A stretch of 38,093 nucleotides of DNA from assembly GCA_905200905.1 (NCBI GenBank), contig CAJKMA010000022.1, positions 1 through 38,093 of the forward strand. The letters run 5' to 3'. This document shows positions 24,707 to 32,330 of the stretch, piece by piece. A program made the translations under genes and the position numbers. The DNA comes from an uncultured Bacillota bacterium. Lineage in GTDB: Bacteria > Bacillota > Clostridia > Lachnospirales > Lachnospiraceae. The first letter of the stretch is position 1, and each line of letters begins with the position of its first letter. A model generated the notes under the pieces. That model was given only the letters and a program-made list of their open reading frames with translations. It was not told the origin of the DNA and made no database searches.

Positions 24707-25453
24707 ATGAATTATCGCATAGATATTCAATATGATGGAACCAGATACGGAGGCTGGCAAAAGCAAAAAGATACAGACAATACCATTCAGGGAAAGATTG
24801 AAGATGTGTTGTCTAAAATGTGTGGAGAATCTGTGACCATTCAAGGAGCAGGGCGGACAGACGCTGGTGTACATGCAAAAGGACAGGTGGCAAATGCAGT
24901 GTTTGATACAGAGAAGACTTGTGAAGAAATCTGTGCTTATTTAAATTATTATCTGCCGGAAGATATTGAGATTGTAAGCGTTACAAAGGCAGAAGAACGA
25001 TTCCATAGTCGTTTAAATGCTAGGGAAAAAGTGTACTGTTATCGCATAGCTTCAGGAATTCATAAGAATGTTTTTGAACGTAAGTATCAATGTCCACTTC
25101 ATGAAAACCTGGATGTCAATGCTATGAAAAAGGCAGCAAAAATTCTGGAAGGAACCCATGATTTTAAGAGCTTCTGCTCTAATAAGAAGATGAAAAAATC
25201 TTCCGTTCGGACAATTTACAGAATTGAAGTCCAGGAATTTTCCCAAGAAATCATTCTTACCTTTACAGGAAATGGATTTTTGTATAATATGGTAAGGATT
25301 CTGGTTGGAACTTTGATTGAAGTAGGACGGGGAGAAAGAGAGCCAGAAACCATGGAAGAAATTTTAAGCGGATGTGATAGAAGCTTGGCGGGCTTTACTG
25401 CTCCTGCCAGAGGACTGACTTTACTGGAAGTCAGATATGAAAAGCAAGATTGA
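24707..25453 (+). CDS. truA: tRNA pseudouridine(38-40) synthase
   Basis: TruA isomerises uridines at positions 38-40 of the tRNA anticodon arm. The 248-residue product shows the N-terminal YRIDIQYDGTRYGGWQKQ, the catalytic loop GAGRTDAGVHAKGQ with nucleophile Asp52, the C-terminal FSQEIILTFTGNGFLYNMVR and a final APARGLTLLEV. ATG 24707 has AAAGAGGA at suitable spacing. Length is standard. Confidence 0.97.
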   Translation: MNYRIDIQYDGTRYGGWQKQKDTDNTIQGKIEDVLSKMCGESVTIQGAGRTDAGVHAKGQVANAVFDTEKTCEEICAYLNYYLPEDIEIVSVTKAEERFHSRLNAREKVYCYRIASGIHKNVFERKYQCPLHENLDVNAMKKAAKILEGTHDFKSFCSNKKMKKSSVRTIYRIEVQEFSQEIILTFTGNGFLYNMVRILVGTLIEVGRGEREPETMEEILSGCDRSLAGFTAPARGLTLLEVRYEKQD

Positions 25454-25474
25454 TAAGGAAGAGAGGAACAAATC

Positions 25475-25924
25475 ATGGAAGAAACCATGCAGGAGAAGAT
25501 GGAACGGGAAATAAGGGAAAGTATGGAGCGGTTATATCCAAAAGCTCCAGACCATTTGTACAATAAAATGCAGGTAGAATTTTATTCTTGTAATTATGAA
25601 AAGAAAAGTGTTACGCTTCGTTTTCCCATTCAGAGCTGGGAATTGAATCACATGGCAACCATGCACGGAGGTCTCATTGCAGCTGCCATTGATACAACCT
25701 GTGGTGTGATTGTGCGGAGTGTAAGCAAAAATCAGATTATTCCTACGATTAATTTAAATGTCAACTATTTATCACCGGGAATGGCCCAGGATGCCTTATT
25801 GGTTACAGCAAAAACAGATCGGGCAGGGCAGCGCATTTGCAGTGTTCATGCACAGTGCTGTTCTCAGAAAACAGGACAACTCATTGCTACGGCTACAGCA
25901 AACTTTATGATTGCTGGAAGCTGA
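25475..25924 (+). CDS. PaaI-type hotdog thioesterase
   Basis: A 149-residue single-hotdog protein. The central NHMATMHGGLIAAAIDTTCG contains the HGG and downstream Asp typical of the PaaI/YbgC-like thioesterase clade, followed by INLNVNYLSPGMAQDALLVT and the last strands ending TANFMI. It would hydrolyse an acyl- or aryl-CoA; substrate unknown. ATG 25475 is preceded by AGAGAGG with 8-base spacing. Last gene of the run before the glnS promoter. Confidence 0.88.
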   Translation: MEETMQEKMEREIRESMERLYPKAPDHLYNKMQVEFYSCNYEKKSVTLRFPIQSWELNHMATMHGGLIAAAIDTTCGVIVRSVSKNQIIPTINLNVNYLSPGMAQDALLVTAKTDRAGQRICSVHAQCCSQKTGQLIATATANFMIAGS

Positions 25925-25936
25925 GAAAAAAATCCT

Positions 25937-25967
25937 TTGAAAAAGAAAATTTTTATGGTAGTATAGT
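25937..25967 (+). promoter_or_regulatory. Possible promoter for glnS
   Basis: TTGAAA (25937-25942) is followed after 16 bases by TAGTAT or after 19 by TATAGT. Position ahead of the GTG start is sensible but neither -10 is strong. Confidence 0.4.
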
Positions 25968-25998
25968 TTCTAGAATAAAAATAGATGGAGGAACAAGC

Positions 25999-27678
25999 GT
26001 GGAAAAAGAAGCTGTAAAAGAAACCGTAGTTTCAAAAAACTTTATTGAACAGATTATTGAAAAAGACTTGGAAGAGGGAAAGTATGAGGAAATTTGTACC
26101 AGATTTCCACCGGAACCCAATGGCTATCTGCACATTGGACATGCAAAATCTATTTTATTAAATTATGGATTAGCACAGAAATATCACGGAAAGTTTAACA
26201 TGCGTTTTGATGATACCAATCCTACAAAAGAAAAGGTAGAGTTTGTAGAATCTATTAAAGCAGATATTAAATGGCTTGGTGCAGACTGGGAGGACCGTCT
26301 GTATTTTGCGTCTAATTATTTTGAACAGATGTATGAAGCAGCAATTAAGCTGATTAAAAAAGGAAAAGCCTTTGTCTGCGATCTGACAGCAGAGGAAATC
26401 AGAGAATATAGAGGAACCTTAACCGAACCAGGAAAAGAAAGTCCATATAGAAATAGAAGTGTGGAAGAAAACCTGGAACTGTTTGAAAAAATGAAAAACG
26501 GAGAATTTGAGGACGGAAGCAAAGTGCTTCGTGCCAAAATTGATATGGCCTCTCCTAATATTAATATGAGAGATCCAGTTATCTACCGCGTGGCTCATAT
26601 GACACATCACAACACAGGAGATCAGTGGTGCATTTATCCAATGTATGACTTTGCACATCCTATTGAGGATGCCATTGAAGGAGTTACCCACTCTATTTGT
26701 ACCCTGGAATTTGAAGACCACAGACCATTATATGACTGGGTGGTAAGAGAACTGGAATATGTACATCCACCGAAACAGATTGAGTTTGCAAAATTGTATC
26801 TGACGAACGTAGTAACTGGTAAACGTTATATTAAAAAACTAGTAGAAGATGATATTGTAGACGGTTGGGATGATCCACGTCTGGTTTCTATTGCAGCACT
26901 TAGAAGACGTGGCTTTACACCAGAATCGATTCAGAAATTTGTGGAACTTTGCGGTGTTTCTAAGGCAAATAGTTCTGTGGATTATGCTATGCTGGAGTAT
27001 TGTATTCGAGAAGATTTGAAGATGAAGGCTCCTCGTATGATGGCCATTTTAGACCCTGTGAAGGTAGTCATTGACAATTATCCAGAAGGTGAAATTGAGT
27101 ATCTGGAAGTACCAAATAATATGGAAAATCCAGAACTGGGCTATAGACAGGTTCCTTTTGGAAGAGAATTGTACATTGAGCGGGAAGACTTTATGGAAGT
27201 ACCAGTGAAGAAATATAAACGTCTGTATCCAGATAATGAAGTACGCCTAATGAATGCTTATTTTGTTACCTGTACTGGTGTAGAAAAGGACGAAGAAGGT
27301 AATATTACAGTGATCCATTGCACTTACGATCCTGCTTCTAAGGGAGGAAATTCTCCAGATGGAAGAAAGGTGAAGGGAACCATTCACTGGGTATGTGCAG
27401 ACACTGCTGTAAAGGCTGAATGTCGTCTGTATGAGAATATTGTAGATGAAGAAAAGGGTGTTTATAACAAAGAGGATGGAAGTTTGAATTTGAATCCAAA
27501 CTCCCTTACCGTTGTGAAGGATTGCGTGGTAGAGCCAGAACTTGGTAAGGCGGAAGCTTATGACAGATTCCAGTTTGTCAGAAATGGATTCTTCTGTGCT
27601 GACTGTCATGACAGCAAACCAGGAAGTCCGGTATTTAACAGGATTGTATCCTTAAAGAGCTCCTTTAAGTTAAAATAA
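25999..27678 (+). CDS. glnS: Glutaminyl-tRNA synthetase
   Basis: A 559-residue class I aminoacyl-tRNA synthetase. It has RFPPEPNGYLHIGHAKS (HIGH motif), FDDTNP, LEFEDHRPLYDWVV, the KMSKS-region equivalent VTGKRYIKKLV, and GWDDPRLVSIAALRRRGF, all in the GlnRS rather than GluRS form, plus the C-terminal two-barrel anticodon-binding domain. I place the start at GTG 25999, which has GGAGG about 8 bases upstream; an in-frame ATG at 25837 lies deep in the thioesterase gene. Presence of GlnRS means Gln-tRNA(Gln) can be made directly, as in many Clostridia. Confidence 0.96.
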   Translation: MEKEAVKETVVSKNFIEQIIEKDLEEGKYEEICTRFPPEPNGYLHIGHAKSILLNYGLAQKYHGKFNMRFDDTNPTKEKVEFVESIKADIKWLGADWEDRLYFASNYFEQMYEAAIKLIKKGKAFVCDLTAEEIREYRGTLTEPGKESPYRNRSVEENLELFEKMKNGEFEDGSKVLRAKIDMASPNINMRDPVIYRVAHMTHHNTGDQWCIYPMYDFAHPIEDAIEGVTHSICTLEFEDHRPLYDWVVRELEYVHPPKQIEFAKLYLTNVVTGKRYIKKLVEDDIVDGWDDPRLVSIAALRRRGFTPESIQKFVELCGVSKANSSVDYAMLEYCIREDLKMKAPRMMAILDPVKVVIDNYPEGEIEYLEVPNNMENPELGYRQVPFGRELYIEREDFMEVPVKKYKRLYPDNEVRLMNAYFVTCTGVEKDEEGNITVIHCTYDPASKGGNSPDGRKVKGTIHWVCADTAVKAECRLYENIVDEEKGVYNKEDGSLNLNPNSLTVVKDCVVEPELGKAEAYDRFQFVRNGFFCADCHDSKPGSPVFNRIVSLKSSFKLK

Positions 27679-27692
27679 GCAGAGGAAGAATC

Positions 27693-29105
27693 ATGCAGGA
27701 ATTTATGATTCCCTTAAATTCAAAATCAGAGCTCCCTTTGTATGAACAAATCTGTGAATATATAAAAACAGAGATTCAGCAGGGACATTTAAAGGCAGAA
27801 GAAAAGTTGCCCTCTTCCAGGACACTGGCAAAGAGTCTTTCGGTTAGTAGAAGTACCGTAGAATTATCTTATGACCAGTTGGTTTCCGAGGGATATCTGG
27901 AAGCAATACCATGTAAAGGATACTATGTGTGTAACATCCAGGGATTGTATACTTTTTCTAAAAAGCCTGGTGATGAAAAGCGAATTTCAAAGAAGGAAGA
28001 AGATAAGGCAAGGTCAGATTATGACTTTGCCTTAAATGGCATTGATGCCCAGGGATTTCCTTACAACATCTGGCAAAAATTATCCAGAAGAGTTTTAAAG
28101 GAGGCAGACAGTAGTTTGTTTCAGCTTGGAAATCCATGTGGAGAACAGGGGTTTCGACAGGCTATAGCAGATTATTTGTATCAGGCCAGAGGAGTTCATT
28201 GTAGTGCAGAGCAGATTCTCATTGGTGCCGGAAACGATTATCTTTTAATGCTTCTTGGGACCATTTTAGACAGAAATAAAACGATTATTATGGAAGACCC
28301 CACTTATCTTACGGCCTATTATGACTTCCTTCATATGGGATTTCAGGTAGAAACCATAGAGCAGGATAACAATGGATTGAGTGTCCGAGAACTGGAAAAG
28401 ACGGGTGGAGAAATTGTTTATGTGATGCCTTCTCATCAGTTTCCAATGGGAACGGTAATGCCCTTAAGTAGACGTATGGAGTTATTATCCTGGGCAGGGG
28501 AAAAAGAAGGAAGATACATCATCGAAGATGATTATGACAGTGAGTTCCGTTATAAAGGAAAACCGATTCCAGCTCTAAAAGGATTTGATAATCATGACTG
28601 TGTGATTTATATGGGCACTTTTTCTAAGTCTTTGGCACCTTCCATACGAGTGAGCTATATGGTGCTGCCTGTAAGGCTTATGAAGCAGTATCAGGAGCAG
28701 AAACATTTATTTTCAGTAACTGTTTCTAAGGTGGATCAGAAGATTTTGGAGCTTTTTTTACAGGAGGGATATTACCAGAGACATTTAAACAAAATGCGGG
28801 GGATTTATAAGGGCAAACATGATTTTCTTTTAAAATATTTAAGAGAAGAAATGTCCCAAATCTGCCAAGTATCTGGAGAATATGCAGGGGTACATCTTTT
28901 GCTTACCTTTTGCAACGGACTTACAGAACAAGAGGCAGTTATAAGGGCGAAAGCAGCAGGAATTTTGGTATATGGACTGTCTGAATATTGCGTTTACGGA
29001 AACCCAAATACATCCTGCAAAGTCCTTTTAGGCTATGCCTGTATGAGAGAAGAAGAGCTTTCACAAGCTGTAAAAACATTAAAAAAAGTCTGGGAGAAAA
29101 AGTAA
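27693..29105 (+). CDS. MocR/PdxR-family transcriptional regulator (GntR HTH fused to aminotransferase fold)
   Basis: A 470-residue fusion. Residues ~5-80 are a GntR winged helix (LYEQICEYIKTEIQQGHLKA, KLPSSRTLAKSLSVSRSTVE, QLVSEGYLEAIPCKGYYV). Residues ~115-470 are a fold-type I aminotransferase-like domain, with ILIGAGNDYLLMLL, the PSHQFPMG motif, IIEDDYDSEFRYKG and the PLP lysine in GTFSKSLAPS (K312). Members such as PdxR or GabR sense PLP or amino compounds and activate neighbours. No pdxST lies nearby; the next operon is for thiamine uptake and has its own riboswitch. It starts 14 bases after glnS and carries no evident terminator. Confidence 0.93.
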   Translation: MQEFMIPLNSKSELPLYEQICEYIKTEIQQGHLKAEEKLPSSRTLAKSLSVSRSTVELSYDQLVSEGYLEAIPCKGYYVCNIQGLYTFSKKPGDEKRISKKEEDKARSDYDFALNGIDAQGFPYNIWQKLSRRVLKEADSSLFQLGNPCGEQGFRQAIADYLYQARGVHCSAEQILIGAGNDYLLMLLGTILDRNKTIIMEDPTYLTAYYDFLHMGFQVETIEQDNNGLSVRELEKTGGEIVYVMPSHQFPMGTVMPLSRRMELLSWAGEKEGRYIIEDDYDSEFRYKGKPIPALKGFDNHDCVIYMGTFSKSLAPSIRVSYMVLPVRLMKQYQEQKHLFSVTVSKVDQKILELFLQEGYYQRHLNKMRGIYKGKHDFLLKYLREEMSQICQVSGEYAGVHLLLTFCNGLTEQEAVIRAKAAGILVYGLSEYCVYGNPNTSCKVLLGYACMREEELSQAVKTLKKVWEKK

Positions 29106-29108
29106 ATC

Positions 29109-29137
29109 TTGACTTTTTATGACAAATCAAGTAGACT
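29109..29137 (+). promoter_or_regulatory. Promoter of the TPP-riboswitch operon
   Basis: TTGACT (29109-29114), 17-base spacer, TAGACT (29132-29137). The -35 box begins 4 bases after the MocR stop codon and the predicted start point falls right at the 5' edge of the riboswitch. Confidence 0.7.
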
Positions 29138-29142
29138 GTAAA

Positions 29143-29236
29143 CACGTTAGGGGAGCTGGTGAAGTCCGGCTGAGAATAAAACCGATTCGTTTTAGACCCA
29201 TATACCTGATCCGGGTAATGCCGGCGTAGGAACCAT
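29143..29236 (+). ncRNA. TPP (THI-box) riboswitch
   Basis: Conserved THI-box pieces appear in order: GGGGAGC (29150-29156), GGCTGAGA (29169-29176), ACCTGATCCGGGTAATGCC (about 29204-29222) and GGCGTAGGAAC. Stems read as AGCTGG/CCGGCT, TAAAAC/GTTTTA (P3a) and CCGG/CCGG around GTAAT, with P1 closed by GTT/AAC. It binds thiamine pyrophosphate and should turn the downstream uptake operon off when TPP is plentiful, through the terminator at 29289-29323. Confidence 0.96.
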
Positions 29237-29288
29237 AGAGAAAGATATTATAATGATTAAATAATCAATGATAATATTTTGATATTTT

Positions 29289-29323
29289 ACTCCTGTCAGG
29301 TAACCCCTAACAGGAGTTTTTTT
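29289..29323 (+). terminator. Riboswitch-controlled terminator
   Basis: ACTCCTGT (29289-29296) pairs perfectly with ACAGGAGT (29310-29317), followed by a run of seven T. The loop plus right-arm segment CCCCTAAC (29304-29311) is fully complementary to GTTAGGGG (29146-29153), the 5' arm of the aptamer, giving an antiterminator when TPP is absent. Confidence 0.92.
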
Positions 29324-29402
29324 GATGCCAGGTCAAAAGTCATAGTGCGGAACAATCCGTAGGCATCTTTTCAATTTTATAACACATTAGGGAGGAAAAA
29401 AT

Positions 29403-29699
29403 ATGAACGCAAGTGTAGCAATTCAGTCTTTACCGGCTGCAACAAATGATGAGGAATTAATTCGTATTGTAGATGAGGTGATTGCCTATATTAAAAGTAC
29501 GGGAAACAATTATTATGTAGGACCTTTTGAAACCACCATTGAGGGAGATTATGATGAACTGATGGACATTGTAAAAGAGTGTCAGCATATTGCTGTGAAA
29601 GCAGGAGCACCTTCTGTGGCAGCTTATATTAAAGTGAGCTACAAACCGGAAGGAGATGTACTTACCATTGAAAGAAAAGTCACAAAGCATCACCAGTAA
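29403..29699 (+). CDS. Thiamine-binding protein (MTH1187/YkoF-like, Thiamine_BP)
   Basis: A 98-residue ferredoxin-like-fold protein of the MTH1187/YkoF type (NASVAIQSLPAATNDEELIR ... NYYVGPFETTIEGDYDELM ... KAGAPSVAAYIKVSYKP). These proteins bind thiamine or its pyrimidine and are usually under TPP riboswitches, as here. It has no signal peptide, so it would act in the cytoplasm as a carrier or buffer of the imported vitamin. ATG 29403 follows GGGAGG. Its last 32 bases overlap the permease gene. Confidence 0.88.
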   Translation: MNASVAIQSLPAATNDEELIRIVDEVIAYIKSTGNNYYVGPFETTIEGDYDELMDIVKECQHIAVKAGAPSVAAYIKVSYKPEGDVLTIERKVTKHHQ

Positions 29700-30432
29700 A
29701 TTCTGGACTTTTTCTGCTCTGGCAGGAATTTTGATTTTATGGCAGGTAGTATCCTGGGCAGAACTGGTACCTCACTATATGCTTCCATCCCCAGTGGATG
29801 TGGTGAAGGCGTTTTTTGAGGATTTTGGTCTCTTAATGCAGAATGCAAAAGTTACACTGGCAGAAGCTGCTCTGGGACTGTTTTTCGGTGTAGCAGTGGG
29901 AGCTTTTATGGCGGTGATTATGGAGAGATTTGAGAAGCTTTATCAGGCTTTTTATCCGCTGATTGTATTGACACAAACTGTTCCAACCGTTGCCATTGCT
30001 CCTCTTTTGGTACTTTGGTTTGGATATGAAATGTTGCCAAAAGTAATTTTAATTGTAATTGTAACCTTTTTTCCGATTACGGTAGGACTTTTAGATGGAT
30101 TTAAATCTGCGGATCAGGATATGATTCGTCTGATGCGTTCTATGGGAGCCGGAAACCTGCAGATTTTTCGATATATTAAGCTACCAGGAGCCATGAGCCA
30201 TTTTTTTGCAAGTTTACGTATTTCTGTCTCCTATTCTGTAGTAGGAGCTGTGATTTCTGAATGGTTGGGTGGATTTGCAGGTCTTGGTGTATATATGACA
30301 AGAGTAAAAAAAGCATTCTCCTATGACAAAATGTTCGCAGTGATTTTTTTGATTTCTATTATCAGTTTGCTGTTGATGAAACTGGTAGATATCCTGCAGA
30401 AGCGACTTATGCCCTGGGAGCATGTGAAATAA
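29668..30432 (+). CDS. thiX: ABC transporter permease, thiamine/pyrimidine uptake
   Basis: A 254-residue permease of the SsuC/TauC/ThiX class (BPD_transp_1). It has six predicted TM helices, an early LPSPVDVVKAFFEDF, and the EAA-type cytoplasmic loop FKSADQDMIRLMRSMGAGNLQIFRYIKLPGA divided here over helices contacting the ATPase. Start is uncertain: TTG 29668 (MKEKSQSI) is 12 bases after GAAGGAG, while ATG 29656 directly abuts that site and so is less likely. Either start overlaps the thiamine-binding gene, giving coupling. Substrate assignment comes from the riboswitch and neighbours, not the permease itself. Confidence 0.88.
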   Translation: MKEKSQSITSKFWTFSALAGILILWQVVSWAELVPHYMLPSPVDVVKAFFEDFGLLMQNAKVTLAEAALGLFFGVAVGAFMAVIMERFEKLYQAFYPLIVLTQTVPTVAIAPLLVLWFGYEMLPKVILIVIVTFFPITVGLLDGFKSADQDMIRLMRSMGAGNLQIFRYIKLPGAMSHFFASLRISVSYSVVGAVISEWLGGFAGLGVYMTRVKKAFSYDKMFAVIFLISIISLLLMKLVDILQKRLMPWEHVK

Positions 30433-30451
30433 CAGAGAGGTGGATAAAAGG

Positions 30452-31465
30452 ATGAAAAAGAAAATTGCAGCAGTTCTTTTGTGTGTAAGTATGGTATTTT
30501 CTATGGCTGCCTGTGGGGAAAAGCCAGCAGAAAAAGAAGGAGAAACAGCGAAGAAAGAGCAGGAAAAAATTACATTTGTGCTAGATTGGACCCCAAATAC
30601 GAATCACACAGGTTTATATGTGGCGCAGAATCAAGGATATTTTGAAGAAGAAGGTCTGGAGGTGGAAATTGTGCAGCCACCGGAGGATGGTGCCGATGCA
30701 CTGGTAGCTTCCGGAAAAGCTCAGTTTGGCGTTTCTTTCCAGGATTCCATGGCGCCTGGCGTTGCAGGGGAAAATGCCCTTCCTACTACAGCAGTAGCAG
30801 CTTTAGTACAGCATAATACCTCTGGAATTATTTCAAGAAAAGGGGAAGGTATGGATACTCCAAAAGGCATGGAAGGAAAAAAATATGCTACCTGGGATGC
30901 ACCTGTTGAAAAAGCAATGATTAAAAATGTGGTGGAACAGGATGGGGGAGATTTTAGCAAAGTAGAGATGATTCCAAGTACAGTTACAGATGAAGTTTCT
31001 GCTTTGAAGTCAAAATCCGTAGACTCCATATGGGTCTTTTATGCTTGGGCAGGTGTGGCTACAGAAGTAGCAGGCTTAGAGACGGATTATTTTGCTTTTA
31101 AAGATATGAATCCAGTGTTTGACTATTATACCCCAGTAGTCATTGCCAATAATAGCTTTTTGGAAGAGAAACCGGAAACAGCAAAAGCTTTTTTAAAGGC
31201 TTTGAAAAAAGGATATGAATTTGCCATAGAAAAGCCGGAAAAAGCAGCCAAAATTCTCTGTGAAGCTTCACCGGAATTAGATGAAAAACTGGTATTAGCA
31301 AGCCAAGAATACCTGAAAGATGAGTATAAGGCAGAGGTAGAACAGTGGGGATATATAGATCCAGCCAGATGGAATGCTTTTTACCAGTGGCTCAATGACA
31401 ATGGTTTAGCAGAGACAGAAATCCCTGAAAATGCAGGGTTCTCCAATGACTATCTGCCCCAGTAA
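30452..31465 (+). CDS. thiY: ABC transporter substrate-binding lipoprotein, NMT1/THI5-like
   Basis: A 337-residue secreted lipoprotein: Lys-rich start, hydrophobic core and lipobox SMAAC with Cys21 as lipidation site, then an acidic linker. The mature domain opens ITFVLDWTPNTNHTGLYVAQ and GYFEEEGLEVEIV, the hallmark of the NMT1/THI5/ThiY group that binds the thiamine pyrimidine (HMP) or formylaminopyrimidine; ThiY-type ligand pocket residues such as the Trp in DWTPN and the His in TNHTG are present. ATG 30452 is favoured over GTG 30440, which lies in the Shine-Dalgarno region AGAGAGGTG. Ligand could be thiamine itself, HMP or a breakdown pyrimidine. Confidence 0.92.
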   Translation: MKKKIAAVLLCVSMVFSMAACGEKPAEKEGETAKKEQEKITFVLDWTPNTNHTGLYVAQNQGYFEEEGLEVEIVQPPEDGADALVASGKAQFGVSFQDSMAPGVAGENALPTTAVAALVQHNTSGIISRKGEGMDTPKGMEGKKYATWDAPVEKAMIKNVVEQDGGDFSKVEMIPSTVTDEVSALKSKSVDSIWVFYAWAGVATEVAGLETDYFAFKDMNPVFDYYTPVVIANNSFLEEKPETAKAFLKALKKGYEFAIEKPEKAAKILCEASPELDEKLVLASQEYLKDEYKAEVEQWGYIDPARWNAFYQWLNDNGLAETEIPENAGFSNDYLPQ

Positions 31466-31483
31466 GAGAGGTTTGGAGGAACA

Positions 31484-32230
31484 ATGGCAGAGTTAAAAGT
31501 TTCACATGTTTCCAAGGCTTTTAGTGACCAAGAGGTTTTAAAAGATGTTACCCTGGAGCTTCATGATAATGAGCTGGTTAGTCTTCTTGGAGTCAGTGGA
31601 GGAGGGAAAACTACCTTGTTCAATGTGATTTCTGGTTTGTTAAAACCAGAAGAAGGACAGGTAATTTTAGATGGAAAAGATATTACAGGACAGCCTGGAA
31701 ATGTCAGCTATATGTTGCAAAAAGATTTACTCCTTCCATACCGTACTGTAGAAGATAATGTGGCGCTTCCCTTAATCATTAAGGGAGAAAAAAAGAAAGA
31801 AGCAAGAAAAAAAGTCCGGCCTTATTTTGCAGAATTCGGACTAGAAGGAACAGAAAAAAAATATCCAAGCCAACTTTCAGGAGGAATGCGCCAGAGAGCA
31901 GCTCTGTTGCGTACTTATATGTTTTCAGATAAAATAGCCCTTCTGGATGAGCCATTTTCTGCTCTGGATACTTTGACCAAAAGTGCCATGCATAAGTGGT
32001 ATTTAAAAGTAATGGAACAGATTCATCTGTCTACGATTTTTATTACCCATGATATTGACGAGGCGATTCTTCTGTCGGATCGTATTTATTTGCTGACAGG
32101 ACAGCCAGGAAAAATTACTGGAGAAATAAAAATTTGCCAGCCAAAGCCAAGACGGGAAGATTTTGATTTAACACCGGAATTTTTGGAATATAAACGGCAG
32201 ATTTTAGAAGAACTAGGTCAATTGGCATAG
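31484..32230 (+). CDS. thiZ: ABC transporter ATP-binding protein, thiamine/pyrimidine uptake
   Basis: A 248-residue ATPase driving the ThiXY importer. Walker A is GVSGGGKTT (residues ~36-44), the Q-loop MLQKDLLLPYRTV, the signature LSGGMRQRAAL, Walker B IALLDEPFSALD, and the H-loop FITHDIDEAI. The sequence type is that of SsuB/TauB/ThiZ. The C-terminal part (~205-248) is a short helical tail. ATG 31484 has GGAGG upstream. It is the last gene of the riboswitch operon; no convincing hairpin follows it. Confidence 0.93.
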   Translation: MAELKVSHVSKAFSDQEVLKDVTLELHDNELVSLLGVSGGGKTTLFNVISGLLKPEEGQVILDGKDITGQPGNVSYMLQKDLLLPYRTVEDNVALPLIIKGEKKKEARKKVRPYFAEFGLEGTEKKYPSQLSGGMRQRAALLRTYMFSDKIALLDEPFSALDTLTKSAMHKWYLKVMEQIHLSTIFITHDIDEAILLSDRIYLLTGQPGKITGEIKICQPKPRREDFDLTPEFLEYKRQILEELGQLA

Positions 32231-32330
32231 TACTGAAAATTTTGCAAAAAAGTATAAAAATCGTTCCTATATTTCCCAAGCATTTTTGTATATAATAAAG
32301 GTATAAAATGCGTGTATAGGAGGTAGGAAC

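Noticed and set aside
25837..25998. N-terminal extension of glnS into the thioesterase gene
   Set aside because: The added residues are not GlnRS-like; GTG 25999 has a good GGAGG and the usual start.
27693..29105. MocR protein as direct regulator of the thiamine operon
   Set aside because: The operon has its own promoter and a full TPP riboswitch, and MocR proteins usually respond to PLP or amino compounds; adjacency alone is not enough.
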